A DNA stretch of 64,000 bases from Maritimibacter dapengensis (GCF_019218265.1 NZ_JAHUZE010000001.1:124001-188000), one strand, 5' to 3'; counted from the first letter of the stretch, positions 1-8,641 are shown. Program-made: numbers and translations. Notes: generated by a model from the letters alone, not told the origin.

Positions 1-657
1 CAGGCGCTTCATGACGTGCGCGTGCCGGAGGTCAAGTATCCCATCGCCAACGGCGAGAAGCGCAGCGGCAAGCGGTGCCTTGCGGTCGGGACGGATTGCT
101 CGGTCGGCAAGATGTACACGGCGATGGCGATGGATGCCGAGATGCGCGAGCGCGGCATGAAGGCCACCTTCCGCGCAACCGGACAGACGGGGATCCTGAT
201 TACCGGCGACGGTGTGCCGCTCGACGCCGTGATCGCGGATTTCATGGCCGGCTCGGTCGAATGGCTGACGCCCGACAACGATGACGACCATTGGGATCTG
301 ATCGAGGGGCAGGGGAGCCTGTTCCACGTTTCCTACTCCGGCGTGACCATGGCGCTGATCCATGGCGGCGCGCCCGACGCCCTGATCCTCGCCCATGAAC
401 CGACGCGCGAGCATATGCGCGGCCTGCCGGGCTACAGCCTGCCGAGCCTCGAGACCCTGCGCGACACCGCGCTGCCGCTTGCCCGCGTCGCCAACCCGGC
501 CTGCGAAGTGGTGGGCATTTCGGTCAACACGCAGAACATGTCCGAGGACGAGGCGCGGGCCTATTGTGCGGAGACGGAAGCGCGGATGGGCCTGCCCACC
601 ACCGACCCCTACCGTTTCGGCGCGGGCAAACTGGTGGACGCGCTGGCGGCTCTGTAG
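1..657 (+). CDS. dgcN: D-glutamate N-acetyltransferase-like protein DgcN (DUF1611), 5'-truncated by the window edge
   Basis: The reading frame is open from base 1, so the start lies outside the window; 218 residues are visible. The visible part carries a P-loop-like GTDCSVGK motif and GQTGILITGDG, both typical of the C-terminal domain of DUF1611 proteins. From memory the family is about 330-350 residues, so roughly 110-130 N-terminal residues are missing here. DUF1611 proteins paired with an enolase-superfamily partner have been described as DgcN/DgcA, which convert D-glutamate through N-acetyl-glutamate. The next gene is that partner, which supports the assignment. A GTG at base 16 is in frame but internal. 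The stop is at 655-657. Confidence 0.8.
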   Translation, partial: QALHDVRVPEVKYPIANGEKRSGKRCLAVGTDCSVGKMYTAMAMDAEMRERGMKATFRATGQTGILITGDGVPLDAVIADFMAGSVEWLTPDNDDDHWDLIEGQGSLFHVSYSGVTMALIHGGAPDALILAHEPTREHMRGLPGYSLPSLETLRDTALPLARVANPACEVVGISVNTQNMSEDEARAYCAETEARMGLPTTDPYRFGAGKLVDALAAL

Positions 658-741
658 GGTGGTCCCGTGCTGATGCCCGGGACCAGGGCGGGGGGCCAGC
701 CCCCCGCACCCCCGGGATATTTGACGACCGGAAAGAGAGGG
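658..741 (+). repeat. 3'-end hairpin-box element, copy 1 (after dgcN)
   Basis: A GC palindrome GGGGGGC-CA-GCCCCCC lies at 690-705, followed by CCCCGGGATATTTG and ACCGGAAAGAG up to about 737. It starts directly after the dgcN stop, in sense orientation. It is the divergent member of a family with four closer copies at 32.2, 34.7, 40.6 and 40.8 kb. It probably ends or protects the upstream transcript; there is no long U-run, so terminator activity is inferred. Confidence 0.6.
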
Positions 742-744
742 TCC

Positions 745-1710
745 ATGCGGCTGACCGTAACGCCTGAAACATTTCCGCTTGCCGAGGTTTTCACGATCTC
801 GCGCGGGTCCAAGACATCTGCCGACGTGCTGACCGTGCGGATCGAAGATGCGGGCGTCCAGGGGTGGGGCGAATGCGTTCCCTATGCGCGCTATGGCGAA
901 ACGCTTGCCAGCGTCACCGCCGAGATCGAGGGCCTGCCGGAGCGCTTCCGCCGCGACGACCTGTTCGACCTGTTGCCCGCAGGCGCGGCGCGCAACGCCG
1001 TGGATTGCGCGCTGTGGGATCTGGAAGCCAAACGCGCGGGCAAGCGGGTGTGGGAGCTTCTGGGTCTTGCGGTCCCCGGACCCGAGATCACGGCTTACAC
1101 GCTGTCGCTGGGCGAACCGGAGGCGATGGAGGCGTCCGCTGCGAAGAACGCCCATCGCCCGCTCCTCAAGATCAAGCTCGGCACGCCTGACGATATGACG
1201 CGGCTCGAGGCGGTGCGGCGTGGCGCGCCCAAATCGCGGATCATCGTGGATGCGAACGAAGGCTGGAGCGCAGCTGTCTATGCGGATCTCGCCCCGCATC
1301 TGGTGCGTCTGGGCGTCGACCTCGTGGAGCAGCCGCTTCCGGCGGGCGAGGACGAGGCGCTCATCGGCATGGATCGCCCTGTCCCGGTCTGTGCCGATGA
1401 AAGCGCGCATGACACGTCGACGCTGGCTGCGCTCAAGGGCAAGTACGACGTGGTGAACATCAAGCTCGACAAGACCGGCGGGCTGACCGAAGCGCTGCGC
1501 CTGCGCGATGCCGCCCGCACCGAAGGCTACCGCGTGATGGTTGGCTGCATGGTCGGCACGTCGCTCGCCATGGCGCCCGCGACGCTTGTGGCGCAGGGGG
1601 CAATGGTGACCGATCTCGACGGACCGCTCCTCTTGGCCGAAGACCGCCCCGCGCCGCTGATCTTCGACGAGGCGGGCGTGCATCCGCCCACGCCCGAGCT
1701 TTGGGGGTAG
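745..1710 (+). CDS. dgcA: N-acetyl-D-glutamate racemase DgcA (dipeptide-epimerase-like, enolase superfamily)
   Basis: A 321-residue muconate-lactonizing-type enolase-superfamily enzyme. It shows the KxK pair (K142, K144), the probable metal ligands D169 (VDAN), E195 (VEQP) and D218 (ADES), and the second catalytic lysine K240 (NIKLDKTGG). This is the layout of L-Ala-D/L-Glu epimerases, so dipeptide epimerase is the alternative call. Its position next to dgcN favours the D-glutamate pathway, where it would invert N-acetyl-D-glutamate to the L form. The ATG at 745 follows GGAAAGAGAGGG. A longer frame back to a GTG at 667 runs through the repeat element and is not credible. Confidence 0.82.
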   Translation: MRLTVTPETFPLAEVFTISRGSKTSADVLTVRIEDAGVQGWGECVPYARYGETLASVTAEIEGLPERFRRDDLFDLLPAGAARNAVDCALWDLEAKRAGKRVWELLGLAVPGPEITAYTLSLGEPEAMEASAAKNAHRPLLKIKLGTPDDMTRLEAVRRGAPKSRIIVDANEGWSAAVYADLAPHLVRLGVDLVEQPLPAGEDEALIGMDRPVPVCADESAHDTSTLAALKGKYDVVNIKLDKTGGLTEALRLRDAARTEGYRVMVGCMVGTSLAMAPATLVAQGAMVTDLDGPLLLAEDRPAPLIFDEAGVHPPTPELWG

Positions 1711-1711
1711 T

Positions 1712-2323
1712 ATGCTGCGAGAGACGGTGATCTGGGATGTGGAGTTTCTGACCGACATAGGTGCGCCGCAACGCTTCTGGTGCGGCCCGAACGACCCGGA
1801 CCCGGTGCTGGTGCAGATCGGCGCAGTGAAGCTGGGTCTCGAAGAGGACTGTCCGATTGGCGCGACCTTTGAGCGGATCGTGACCCCGCGTGGCCGCGAC
1901 GGCAACGTGCTCGCCCCGTCCGCGCTGTTCACGAAGCTGACCGGGATCGACAAGGCCCGAATCGCGGCAGAAGGTGTCGGGCTTGCCCCTGCGCTTGAAG
2001 CGCTCGGCGATTTCGCGAATGGCGCGCGCATCTGGGCCTGGGGCAACGACGAGCATTTCGCCGTGGCCATTTCCTGCTACGTGGCAGGTATAGACCCGCC
2101 GCTCCCCGTGACCGCGTTCGGCAATGCGACGCAGCTGTTTCAGCGCGCGGGCCTACCGGTCGATGACATTCACCAATTGCGCTCGGACAAGCTCGCCGCG
2201 CATTTCGGCCTGCCGGACGACGACCTTGCCGCCCATGACGCATTGGGCGACGCCCTGTCGACCGCCCGCGCGCTTCAGCATCTCTTGCGCAGGGGTCATC
2301 TCGCCCCCAATGACTTCGCCTGA
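1712..2323 (+). CDS. DEDDh-type 3'-5' exonuclease-like protein
   Basis: A 203-residue single-domain RNase H-fold exonuclease candidate. The acidic motif WDVE gives D9 and E11, a central GND gives D113, and the C-terminal HDALGD gives H175 and D180, matching the DEDDh pattern of DnaQ-like exonucleases. The ATG is one base after the dgcA stop, so the two genes are probably translationally coupled, although a nuclease has no obvious role in D-glutamate breakdown. Substrate unknown; it might be an oligoribonuclease-like or repair enzyme. Confidence in the fold is high, in the role low. Confidence 0.7.
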   Translation: MLRETVIWDVEFLTDIGAPQRFWCGPNDPDPVLVQIGAVKLGLEEDCPIGATFERIVTPRGRDGNVLAPSALFTKLTGIDKARIAAEGVGLAPALEALGDFANGARIWAWGNDEHFAVAISCYVAGIDPPLPVTAFGNATQLFQRAGLPVDDIHQLRSDKLAAHFGLPDDDLAAHDALGDALSTARALQHLLRRGHLAPNDFA

Positions 2324-2380
2324 CCCTTGACGCTGCCGCCACTTGGTCCGATGAAAGCGCCTAGCCAGAAGGAGACTGCC

Positions 2381-3244
2381 ATGAGCCGCATCGTTTACGT
2401 GAACGGAGAATACCTGCCGGAAGAAGAGGCTACGGTCTCGATCTTCGACCGGGCCTTTCTCATGGCCGATGGCGTTTACGAAGTCACCAGCGTGCTGGGC
2501 GGCAAGATCATCGACTTCGACGGGCATATCGCGCGGCTGGAACGGTCTCTGAACGAGCTCGACATGCAAAAGCCCGAGGCGTTCGACGACCTTCTGAGCA
2601 TCCACCGCGAACTGGTCGCCAAGAACGCCATCGACGAGGGCATGATCTATCTTCAGGTCACGCGCGGCTCGGCGGGCGATCGCGACTTCGCCTTCCCGGA
2701 CCCGGAGGTGGTCAAGCCGACATTGGTGCTCTTCACCCAGTCCAAGCCGGGTCTTGCCGACAATCCTGCGGCGAAGACCGGGATCAAGGTGATCTCCATC
2801 GACGACATCCGTTGGGGCCGCCGGGACATCAAGACGACGCAGCTTCTCTACCCGTCGATGGGCAAGATGATGGCCAAGAGGGCCGGGGCGGACGATGCCT
2901 GGATGGTCGAGGACGGCAAAGTGACCGAAGGCACATCGAACAACGCCTACATCGTCAAGGACGGCAAGATCATCACCCGTGAATTGTCCACCGACATTCT
3001 GCACGGCATCACCCGCGCCGCCGTCCTGCGGTTCGCCAAGGAAGCGCAGATGAAGGTGGAGGAGCGCAGCTTCACCATCGACGAGGCGAAACAGGCCGAC
3101 GAAGCCTTCGTCACCTCGGCGTCCACCTTCGTCATGCCGGTTGTCGAACTCGATGGCGCACCGATCGGTTCGGGGTCCGTCGGCCCGGTCGCAAGCCGCC
3201 TGAGGGAGATTTACCTGGAGGAAAGCCGTAAGGTTGGCATCTGA
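2381..3244 (+). CDS. dat: D-amino-acid transaminase (PLP class IV)
   Basis: A 287-residue class IV PLP aminotransferase. The catalytic lysine is K151 in RRDIKTTQLL and the PLP-site glutamate is E183 in VTEGTSNN, the signature arrangement of Bacillus-type D-amino-acid transaminase. It would interconvert D-alanine or other D-amino acids with D-glutamate. It lies 57 bp after the exonuclease gene in the same direction, so it may supply or drain the D-glutamate handled by DgcN and DgcA. A branched-chain or aminodeoxychorismate role is possible, but the motifs fit Dat better. The start at 2381 follows AGAAGGAGA; an upstream in-frame start at 2327 lacks a good site. Confidence 0.85.
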   Translation: MSRIVYVNGEYLPEEEATVSIFDRAFLMADGVYEVTSVLGGKIIDFDGHIARLERSLNELDMQKPEAFDDLLSIHRELVAKNAIDEGMIYLQVTRGSAGDRDFAFPDPEVVKPTLVLFTQSKPGLADNPAAKTGIKVISIDDIRWGRRDIKTTQLLYPSMGKMMAKRAGADDAWMVEDGKVTEGTSNNAYIVKDGKIITRELSTDILHGITRAAVLRFAKEAQMKVEERSFTIDEAKQADEAFVTSASTFVMPVVELDGAPIGSGSVGPVASRLREIYLEESRKVGI

Positions 3245-3320
3245 CCGCCCATATTTGCTTGCATTTTTCGAACCATTCGGGCCTGAATGTGATTAGAGCG
3301 ACCGGGTGGAAGGGGACGCC

Positions 3321-4769
3321 ATGCGGATAATCTTGGGCAGCATCGTCATGATCGCGGGCATCGGCGGTCTGACGCTCTGGGGTGCCACGGAGCGTGGGCC
3401 GGGTGTCGAAGACCAGATACGCGTGGCCGCCGAGGCCGCGACCCGGGGCGCTGTCCATTCCATAAAGGCCATCGTTTCCGGGCGCGACATCACGCTCACC
3501 GGAATTGCCGACACGGAGGAAGAACTCGCGACCATCGTCGCGGCGCTCGACAAGGTCGAAGGCCATCGCGGCATCAATTTCGACACCGTAGACGTCATTC
3601 CCGTCGCCGACCCGTATTCCACCGCGCTTGCCAAGGCTGGCGATGGGTCTTTAAACGTGTCCGGGTTCATCCCGAACGCTGCCGCCGCCGCAACGCTCGA
3701 ACAGGCCGGCGTGGTGGGCGCGACCGACCTTCCGCTTGCATCCGGCGCACCGGACCAGTGGGAAGCCGCATTCACGGCGGGTGCCGACGCGCTCGCCTCG
3801 CTCGACCACGGAAATTTCGCGCTCACGTCGACCAAGGCGATGTTGAGTGGCGTCGCGCTCAGCGCACAACGTGCCGAAGCCGCCCGATCCGCGCTCGCGA
3901 ACATGCCGTCCGGCTATGAAACCGTGACCGAGATCGAGGTCAACGATCCGGGCGTCGTCACCTTCGAACTGCGCTACGACCCGGTGACGGGCCTCGACCT
4001 CGATGGGAGCATCCCCGAAACGCTCGGACCCGACGGGATCGCGGCTGCCATGGGCCTGCCTGCACCATCCGGCGAAATCGTCACGACCGACGCCGCCATG
4101 GAGGGTCTTGGCGACATGCTGACCGAGCTTTCGGCCGTTCTGCCGGATCTGAACGGGCTCACGCTCAGAGTCGAGGACGGACAGGTGGCCGAGGCGACCG
4201 CGCAGGTTCTTCCGGGCCTCGATATCGCGTTGGTCGGTTCTGTCCTGTCCGAGGCGCTGGGCCGCATCTCGGTCGATTTCACCGATCCCGTGATCGACGC
4301 CGAACCGGGCACCACCCGACAGAATATCGCGACGGGAGAGACCGAAGTGCTTCACGAAGGGCACTGGCTGGTCAAGCCGGACTTCGACGTCGCCGGTGCC
4401 GTCTGCACCGAACGGGCGCAAGACCTGCAGGAGGAACGGCGCATCGGCTTTCTCACCGGTTCGGCCGAACTCGACAAGCCGTCGCTCGCCGTGATCAACG
4501 ACCTTGCCGGGTTGGTGCTTCATTGCACGCAGGCCTACGGGATGCGGGTGACCATCGGCGGACACACCGACAGTGACGGTGACGAGAACGAGAATTTCGC
4601 GCTTTCGGTCGCGCGCGCGAACGCGGTGCGCAATGCACTCGCCGCGCGCGGAATTTCGCCGCAGAAGATGGTCGCCATCGGATACGGCGAAACCGAGCCG
4701 ATTGCGTCGAACGACACCGAAGAAGGCCGCGCCGCGAACCGGCGCACCACTTTCGACTGGCAGGGCTGA
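3321..4769 (+). CDS. OmpA-family protein with BON-like N-terminal region
   Basis: A 482-residue envelope protein. Residues 3-20 form a hydrophobic anchor or signal. A region at about residues 30-90 resembles a BON domain (SGRDITLTGIAD), with a second looser repeat after it. The last ~120 residues are a clear OmpA peptidoglycan-binding domain with GHTDSDGDEN, the NFALSVARA helix and NRRTTFDW at the end. It probably sits in the periplasm and contacts peptidoglycan. The ATG at 3321 has AAGGGG upstream; the longer GTG frame from 3306 is unnecessary. Monocistronic as far as can be seen. Confidence 0.85.
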   Translation: MRIILGSIVMIAGIGGLTLWGATERGPGVEDQIRVAAEAATRGAVHSIKAIVSGRDITLTGIADTEEELATIVAALDKVEGHRGINFDTVDVIPVADPYSTALAKAGDGSLNVSGFIPNAAAAATLEQAGVVGATDLPLASGAPDQWEAAFTAGADALASLDHGNFALTSTKAMLSGVALSAQRAEAARSALANMPSGYETVTEIEVNDPGVVTFELRYDPVTGLDLDGSIPETLGPDGIAAAMGLPAPSGEIVTTDAAMEGLGDMLTELSAVLPDLNGLTLRVEDGQVAEATAQVLPGLDIALVGSVLSEALGRISVDFTDPVIDAEPGTTRQNIATGETEVLHEGHWLVKPDFDVAGAVCTERAQDLQEERRIGFLTGSAELDKPSLAVINDLAGLVLHCTQAYGMRVTIGGHTDSDGDENENFALSVARANAVRNALAARGISPQKMVAIGYGETEPIASNDTEEGRAANRRTTFDWQG

Positions 4770-4809
4770 TCGGCGCGCGCGTCATCGTCAGCCAAGACGG
4801 GAGCGCATT

Positions 4810-5250
4810 ATGAAACTCACGGGAACCTGTCTCTGCGGCGCTATCGGTTTTTCGCTGGAAGGCTGGGTCAGCCGGGTGCAGGCCTGTCACGCGGAACGCT
4901 GCCGCAAGGCGACCGGCGGCCTGTTCGCCCCCGAAATCGCCGCCTCGTCAGAAAAATTTCAATGGGTGGGCGACCGGGATCAGATCGCATCTTACGAGGC
5001 GCCGATATTGCACGCGCCGCCGGCCTATCGTCGTAATTTCTGCAAGACCTGCGGCTCGCCGCTTCCGGTCGAAATCGAGGGTGCGGGAATGGTGATCCTG
5101 CACGCGGGCCTTCTGGACGACACTCGTGGCCTCGACGTCTTCCGCCACGCCTTCACGGCCCAGAAATCCGCCTGCTGCGACATCACAGACGGTCTGCCTC
5201 AGCACGAAGGCCAGCCGCCTGTGCCCGATCCGTCCGATATTCTGCCCTGA
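4810..5250 (+). CDS. GFA family (glutathione-dependent formaldehyde-activating enzyme-like) protein
   Basis: A 146-residue zinc-binding protein of the GFA/CENP-V fold. CLCG near the N-terminus, a Cys pair around CHAERC and the later CKTCGSPL supply the zinc ligands. Many members are not true formaldehyde-activating enzymes, so the substrate is unknown. The ATG at 4810 follows a GGGAG sequence. Its 3' end overlaps, on the opposite strand, a small DUF1127-like gene by 68 bp. Confidence 0.85.
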   Translation: MKLTGTCLCGAIGFSLEGWVSRVQACHAERCRKATGGLFAPEIAASSEKFQWVGDRDQIASYEAPILHAPPAYRRNFCKTCGSPLPVEIEGAGMVILHAGLLDDTRGLDVFRHAFTAQKSACCDITDGLPQHEGQPPVPDPSDILP

Positions 5251-5416
5251 CACCGATATCTTCCAGAAGGTGGGGCGAGGTTGCTGCGAGCCTTTCGAAT
5301 TCGGCTCGCGTGATCCGGTCCAACCGCGCCTCACGTCTTCGCACCAGGAGCCGCGAAATTGCCGCGGGCACCGGGTGGAGGACAATGCGATTGCTTCGGC
5401 TGGCTGCTGAAATCAT
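5183..5416 (-). CDS. Small DUF1127-like protein
   Basis: A 77-residue basic protein. Residues ~20-55 carry the DUF1127 pattern: an arginine-rich helix (RLLVRRREARLD) and then AEFERLAATSPHLLEDIGV, ending in the conserved DIG motif. GTTGGGAAG lies a few bases upstream of the ATG at 5416. It is divergent from the LysR gene at 5528 and its 3' end overlaps the GFA gene antisense. DUF1127 proteins in alphaproteobacteria have been linked to phosphate and carbon metabolism and RNA turnover; the role here is unknown. The tail after DIGV is longer than in minimal members. Confidence 0.6.
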   Translation of the reverse strand: MISAASRSNRIVLHPVPAAISRLLVRRREARLDRITRAEFERLAATSPHLLEDIGVRAEYRTDRAQAAGLRAEADRL

Positions 5417-5527
5417 GATTGGCTTCCCAACAAATCTGACGTGTTGGTAGTCTACGGCCCCATCATGCTTGCCTGCAAAGCAAGCTTTCTCCTATCATGG
5501 ATCAGGTTTTCTGATCCTAGAGGTGCC

Positions 5528-6412
5528 ATGAGACTTCCCCCGCCCAATGCCCTTCGCGCGTTCGAGGCTGCCGCACGCCACGAAGGTTTCATTGGTGCCG
5601 CAGACGAACTTCATGTGACGCGCGGCGCGATCAGCCGCCATGTTAAACTGCTCGAGGATCACCTCGGCACACCGCTGTTCAGCCGTCACGCCAAGGGCGT
5701 CACGCTGACGGAAGCAGGGCGCAGGCTTCAATCTGTCCTGACGGATGCCTTTGGCCGGATCGCGGCAGAGACGTCGCGGATCGCCACGGATGCCGCCGAT
5801 CTGCGCATCATCTGCCCACCCGCCATGTCGATCCGCTGGCTCCTTCCTCGTCTCGATGATTTTCGGTCCCGCAACCCCGATCTTCGGGTGCGGCTGACCA
5901 CTGACTTTCACGGTCGCGACGGCTTCGACGCGATCGAGTATGACGTCGGCTTTTCGGTCGAGAACTGGTCGCGCACCGCGCCGACAGCGATGATGCCCCT
6001 GTTCGACATTCCGCTCGTTCCGGCCTGCACGCCGTCGATCGCCGCGCGGCTCTCGGCGCCGTCCGACATGGCGGGCGAGACGCTGCTCCATGAATCCGAA
6101 AGTCACCGCGACTGGACCGACTGGCAGACGGCATTTGCCGTGCCGGGTCTCGACCCGACCGCCGGAGACGCCTTTCCGAACCTCGACATGGCGACACGCG
6201 CAGCCGTGATGGGGACGGGCGTGGTCATGGCCGACCTGACCCTGTGCCGGGACGAGATCGAAAGCGGTGCCCTCGTATTGCCCTTCCCCGATATGGTGAC
6301 AGCCTCGCCGATGGGGCGAGGCTGTCTGATCGGTGGGGCGGACACATGGGATACACCCAAGGTTCGCCGTTTTCGTGAATGGCTCGGCGAAGTGGTGGCC
6401 GCTGAGGCTTAG
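5528..6412 (+). CDS. LysR-family transcriptional regulator (GcvA-like)
   Basis: A 294-residue LysR regulator. The N-terminal helix-turn-helix (LPPPNALRAFEAAARH, with VTRGAISRHVKLLE) is of the GcvA/AmpR subtype; the rest is a periplasmic-binding-like effector domain. The ATG at 5528 has AGAGGT just upstream. The frame extends back to 5441 but that extension has no LysR homology. It is divergent from the DUF1127 gene, the usual LysR target geometry, and its stop overlaps the convergent dioxygenase gene by 4 bp. Target unknown. Confidence 0.9.
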   Translation: MRLPPPNALRAFEAAARHEGFIGAADELHVTRGAISRHVKLLEDHLGTPLFSRHAKGVTLTEAGRRLQSVLTDAFGRIAAETSRIATDAADLRIICPPAMSIRWLLPRLDDFRSRNPDLRVRLTTDFHGRDGFDAIEYDVGFSVENWSRTAPTAMMPLFDIPLVPACTPSIAARLSAPSDMAGETLLHESESHRDWTDWQTAFAVPGLDPTAGDAFPNLDMATRAAVMGTGVVMADLTLCRDEIESGALVLPFPDMVTASPMGRGCLIGGADTWDTPKVRRFREWLGEVVAAEA

Positions 6413-7203
6413 TCGAACCGCCAGCTCGATGCGGTCACACCGCCGAAGATCCCGTCTTCGTGGTAGACCCGCGTCGCCTTGCCGTCCTCCGCCGCGCCCA
6501 ACGCAGCGAACAGCGGGACAAGGTGATCTTCTTCCGCATGGCAGACGCGAGCGTAAGGCGCGTCCTCCCAGTGGATGAGCGCCTCGGTCCGTGCCCCGGC
6601 ATCGAGGTCCAGCGCGTCGTTCAGCCACGCATCGAACGCCTTCGACGGCACTTCCGCCTGCGGGCCGAAGTTGCGCAGGTTGTGATAGGACAAGCCCGAC
6701 CCGACGATCAGCACGCCCTCGTCCCGGAGCGGGGCGAGCGCACGTCCGATGGCGAAATGCGCCTCCGGGTCATAGCCTTTCAGAAGCGAGATCTGGAACA
6801 CCGGCACTTGGGCTTCCGGGTACATGATATAAGCTGGAACGAAGGTGCCGTGATCGTAGCCTTGCGTCTCGTCCAGCGTGGCGTCGATCCCTGCCTCTTC
6901 GAGCAGAGCCTTGGCGCGTTCCGCGATGTCCGGCGCACCGGGCGCGGGATAGACCACGTCATACGTGTGCGGCGGAAAGTTGAAGTAGTCGTAAACCATC
7001 GGAGGGTTGGCGGCGTGCATCACCCGCGCCTCGTCCGCCTCCCAATGGCCCGAGATCATCAGGATCGCCCTGGGTGTTTCGGGCAGCTCTCCGGGCATCG
7101 CGGCAAGGCTTTTCTCCAGCGCGGCGAAGCCCTTGCGCATGTCCTCGATCCACGGCCAGGGGCCGCCGCCGTGAGAAATGAAATATGTTGGCATCCGTGT
7201 CAT
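6409..7203 (-). CDS. DODA-type extradiol ring-opening dioxygenase (LigB/YgiD family)
   Basis: A 264-residue class III extradiol dioxygenase-like protein. Likely metal-site histidines are H11 (ISHGGG), H53 (SGHWE) and H118 (YDHGTFVP), with another His near the C-terminus (VYHEDG). YgiD-type enzymes open catechol or DOPA-like rings; the physiological substrate here is unknown. It is convergent with the LysR gene, overlapping by 4 bp. A GCGACATGAC context with GGAGTG upstream suits the ATG at 7203. Confidence 0.85.
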   Translation of the reverse strand: MTRMPTYFISHGGGPWPWIEDMRKGFAALEKSLAAMPGELPETPRAILMISGHWEADEARVMHAANPPMVYDYFNFPPHTYDVVYPAPGAPDIAERAKALLEEAGIDATLDETQGYDHGTFVPAYIMYPEAQVPVFQISLLKGYDPEAHFAIGRALAPLRDEGVLIVGSGLSYHNLRNFGPQAEVPSKAFDAWLNDALDLDAGARTEALIHWEDAPYARVCHAEEDHLVPLFAALGAAEDGKATRVYHEDGIFGGVTASSWRFD

Positions 7204-7294
7204 GTCGCACTCCGATCTTCGGTTGGATCAGATATGGACCATTTCAGATGTTAACAGAAGTGCCCGATGCCAAACATGATCTGTGCGCAAGCGA

Positions 7295-8485
7295 TCAGAC
7301 GGCCTGCGCCGGCCACCGCGTCTCCTGCACGTCCGCCGCGGCGTAGCACAGCGACAGGTTCGGGTTTTCCACCTCCGGATCGCCCGGGTAGCTGCTGACC
7401 TTGAGGTCATCCACGCACACGCCCTTGAGCACTGCGATCAATCCGCCATCGACGCGCACTTCCACGTTGCCGTCCTTCTCCGTCAGACTGTATTCGACCG
7501 GGTCCTTGGCGTGGGACCGTGCAGGGCCGATGGCGCAGGCGTTCTTGGCGATGATGTTCAGGGCTTCGGCGCGCGGATCGAAATCCTCGATCACGACAGG
7601 ATCGTCCGCGCCGTAGCTGTCGTAGATATGGCAATCCGCATCGTCCGTTTCGGGCGTCTCGACCGGCTCGACCGGCGCGGCACTGGCCAGCACCTCATCG
7701 ACCTCGGTCAAGTCTTCGCTCTGGGCCTTGGTCTCTTCCGCGACCTGATCGGGCACTTCGATAGCGTCTTCGACATCCCCGGCGTCCTGCATCGTGTACA
7801 TTCTGAACGCCGTGGGCGACAGCGCATGTGCGCCGATCACTTCGAGGCGTTCATCCTCAACCGCGTAGGGCTTATCGTCCGGGTCGTCGAAAGCGTCGCC
7901 CTCGTCCTCGATTGCGGCCGCCTGTATGCCGGCGTCCTCGTCCTCGTCCTCTTCGGCATCGGCCGTCGCGTCCTCAGATCCGAAAATATTCCTGTCGTCG
8001 TCATCCTCGGATTCATCAGGCGAAACATCCGACGATTGCGCGTCTTCCGGCTCGAAAAGGTTTTCGTCCCCGGCGCCACCGGACAGGTAATCGACTTTCG
8101 GTCGGCGCGGCGTGATATCGTCGGCACTCTCCACCTCGGCAGGTTCGCTTTCAGCGGTGTCTGGTTCGTTGTCCTGATCCGGCTCGTTGGGGGTCTTCAC
8201 CAAGGCGATGACGGTCCCGGAGTCCGAAATATCTTCGGCCTCGTCGCCGTCCTCATCAATTTCTTCATCGCCATCATCGACGGCATCGCCCTTTTCGACA
8301 ATCAGATCGGTCTGACCGAACGAAGGCTTCAGGCCCACGGGCTCGAACCCGGCCCGATCTTCCTCGGGTGCCAGGGTCTCGGGCTCGCCGTCCTCGGCCC
8401 AATCGTCAAGGTCCTTGGAAAAGAGCCCGCTCAGGACGAGGCCCACGATCGCCAAGGCGACAAGTGCAATGAAAGCGACAAGCAT
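7295..8485 (-). CDS. Acidic membrane-anchored protein with RTX-type C-terminal domain
   Basis: A 396-residue protein. Residues 2-21 form one hydrophobic helix (LVAFIALVALAIVGLVLSGL), so it is probably an inner-membrane protein with its bulk outside. Residues ~25-285 are low-complexity and very rich in Asp and Glu. The last ~110 residues contain DDPVVIEDFDPRAE followed by EVRVDGGLIAVLKGV, resembling the domain found next to RTX beta-rolls in rhodobacterial secreted proteins. No RTX nonapeptide is visible. The ATG at 8485 leaves a clean anchor; the frame to 8527 would need a GTG. Function unknown; calcium binding is possible. Confidence 0.7.
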   Translation of the reverse strand: MLVAFIALVALAIVGLVLSGLFSKDLDDWAEDGEPETLAPEEDRAGFEPVGLKPSFGQTDLIVEKGDAVDDGDEEIDEDGDEAEDISDSGTVIALVKTPNEPDQDNEPDTAESEPAEVESADDITPRRPKVDYLSGGAGDENLFEPEDAQSSDVSPDESEDDDDRNIFGSEDATADAEEDEDEDAGIQAAAIEDEGDAFDDPDDKPYAVEDERLEVIGAHALSPTAFRMYTMQDAGDVEDAIEVPDQVAEETKAQSEDLTEVDEVLASAAPVEPVETPETDDADCHIYDSYGADDPVVIEDFDPRAEALNIIAKNACAIGPARSHAKDPVEYSLTEKDGNVEVRVDGGLIAVLKGVCVDDLKVSSYPGDPEVENPNLSLCYAAADVQETRWPAQAV

Positions 8486-8641
8486 GGCAAACCCCGAACT
8501 TGATTGTTGCGACGCGCAATCTCGCACGGGAATGTGCCGATTATAGGTTATTATTCGAGCATTTTTGGTTAATAGGCGAAAGTCCGGCCCTTAATTCGCC
8601 TCAATTGAGAATATTGTCGCCGAGAACGGGACAATAAATCC

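Noticed and set aside
7283-8503. 406-residue plus-strand frame with hydrophobic stretches
   Set aside because: It is the mirror of the acidic protein's GAC/GAG codons, which read as GTC/CTC on the other strand. The minus frame has a proper start, anchor and C-terminal domain.
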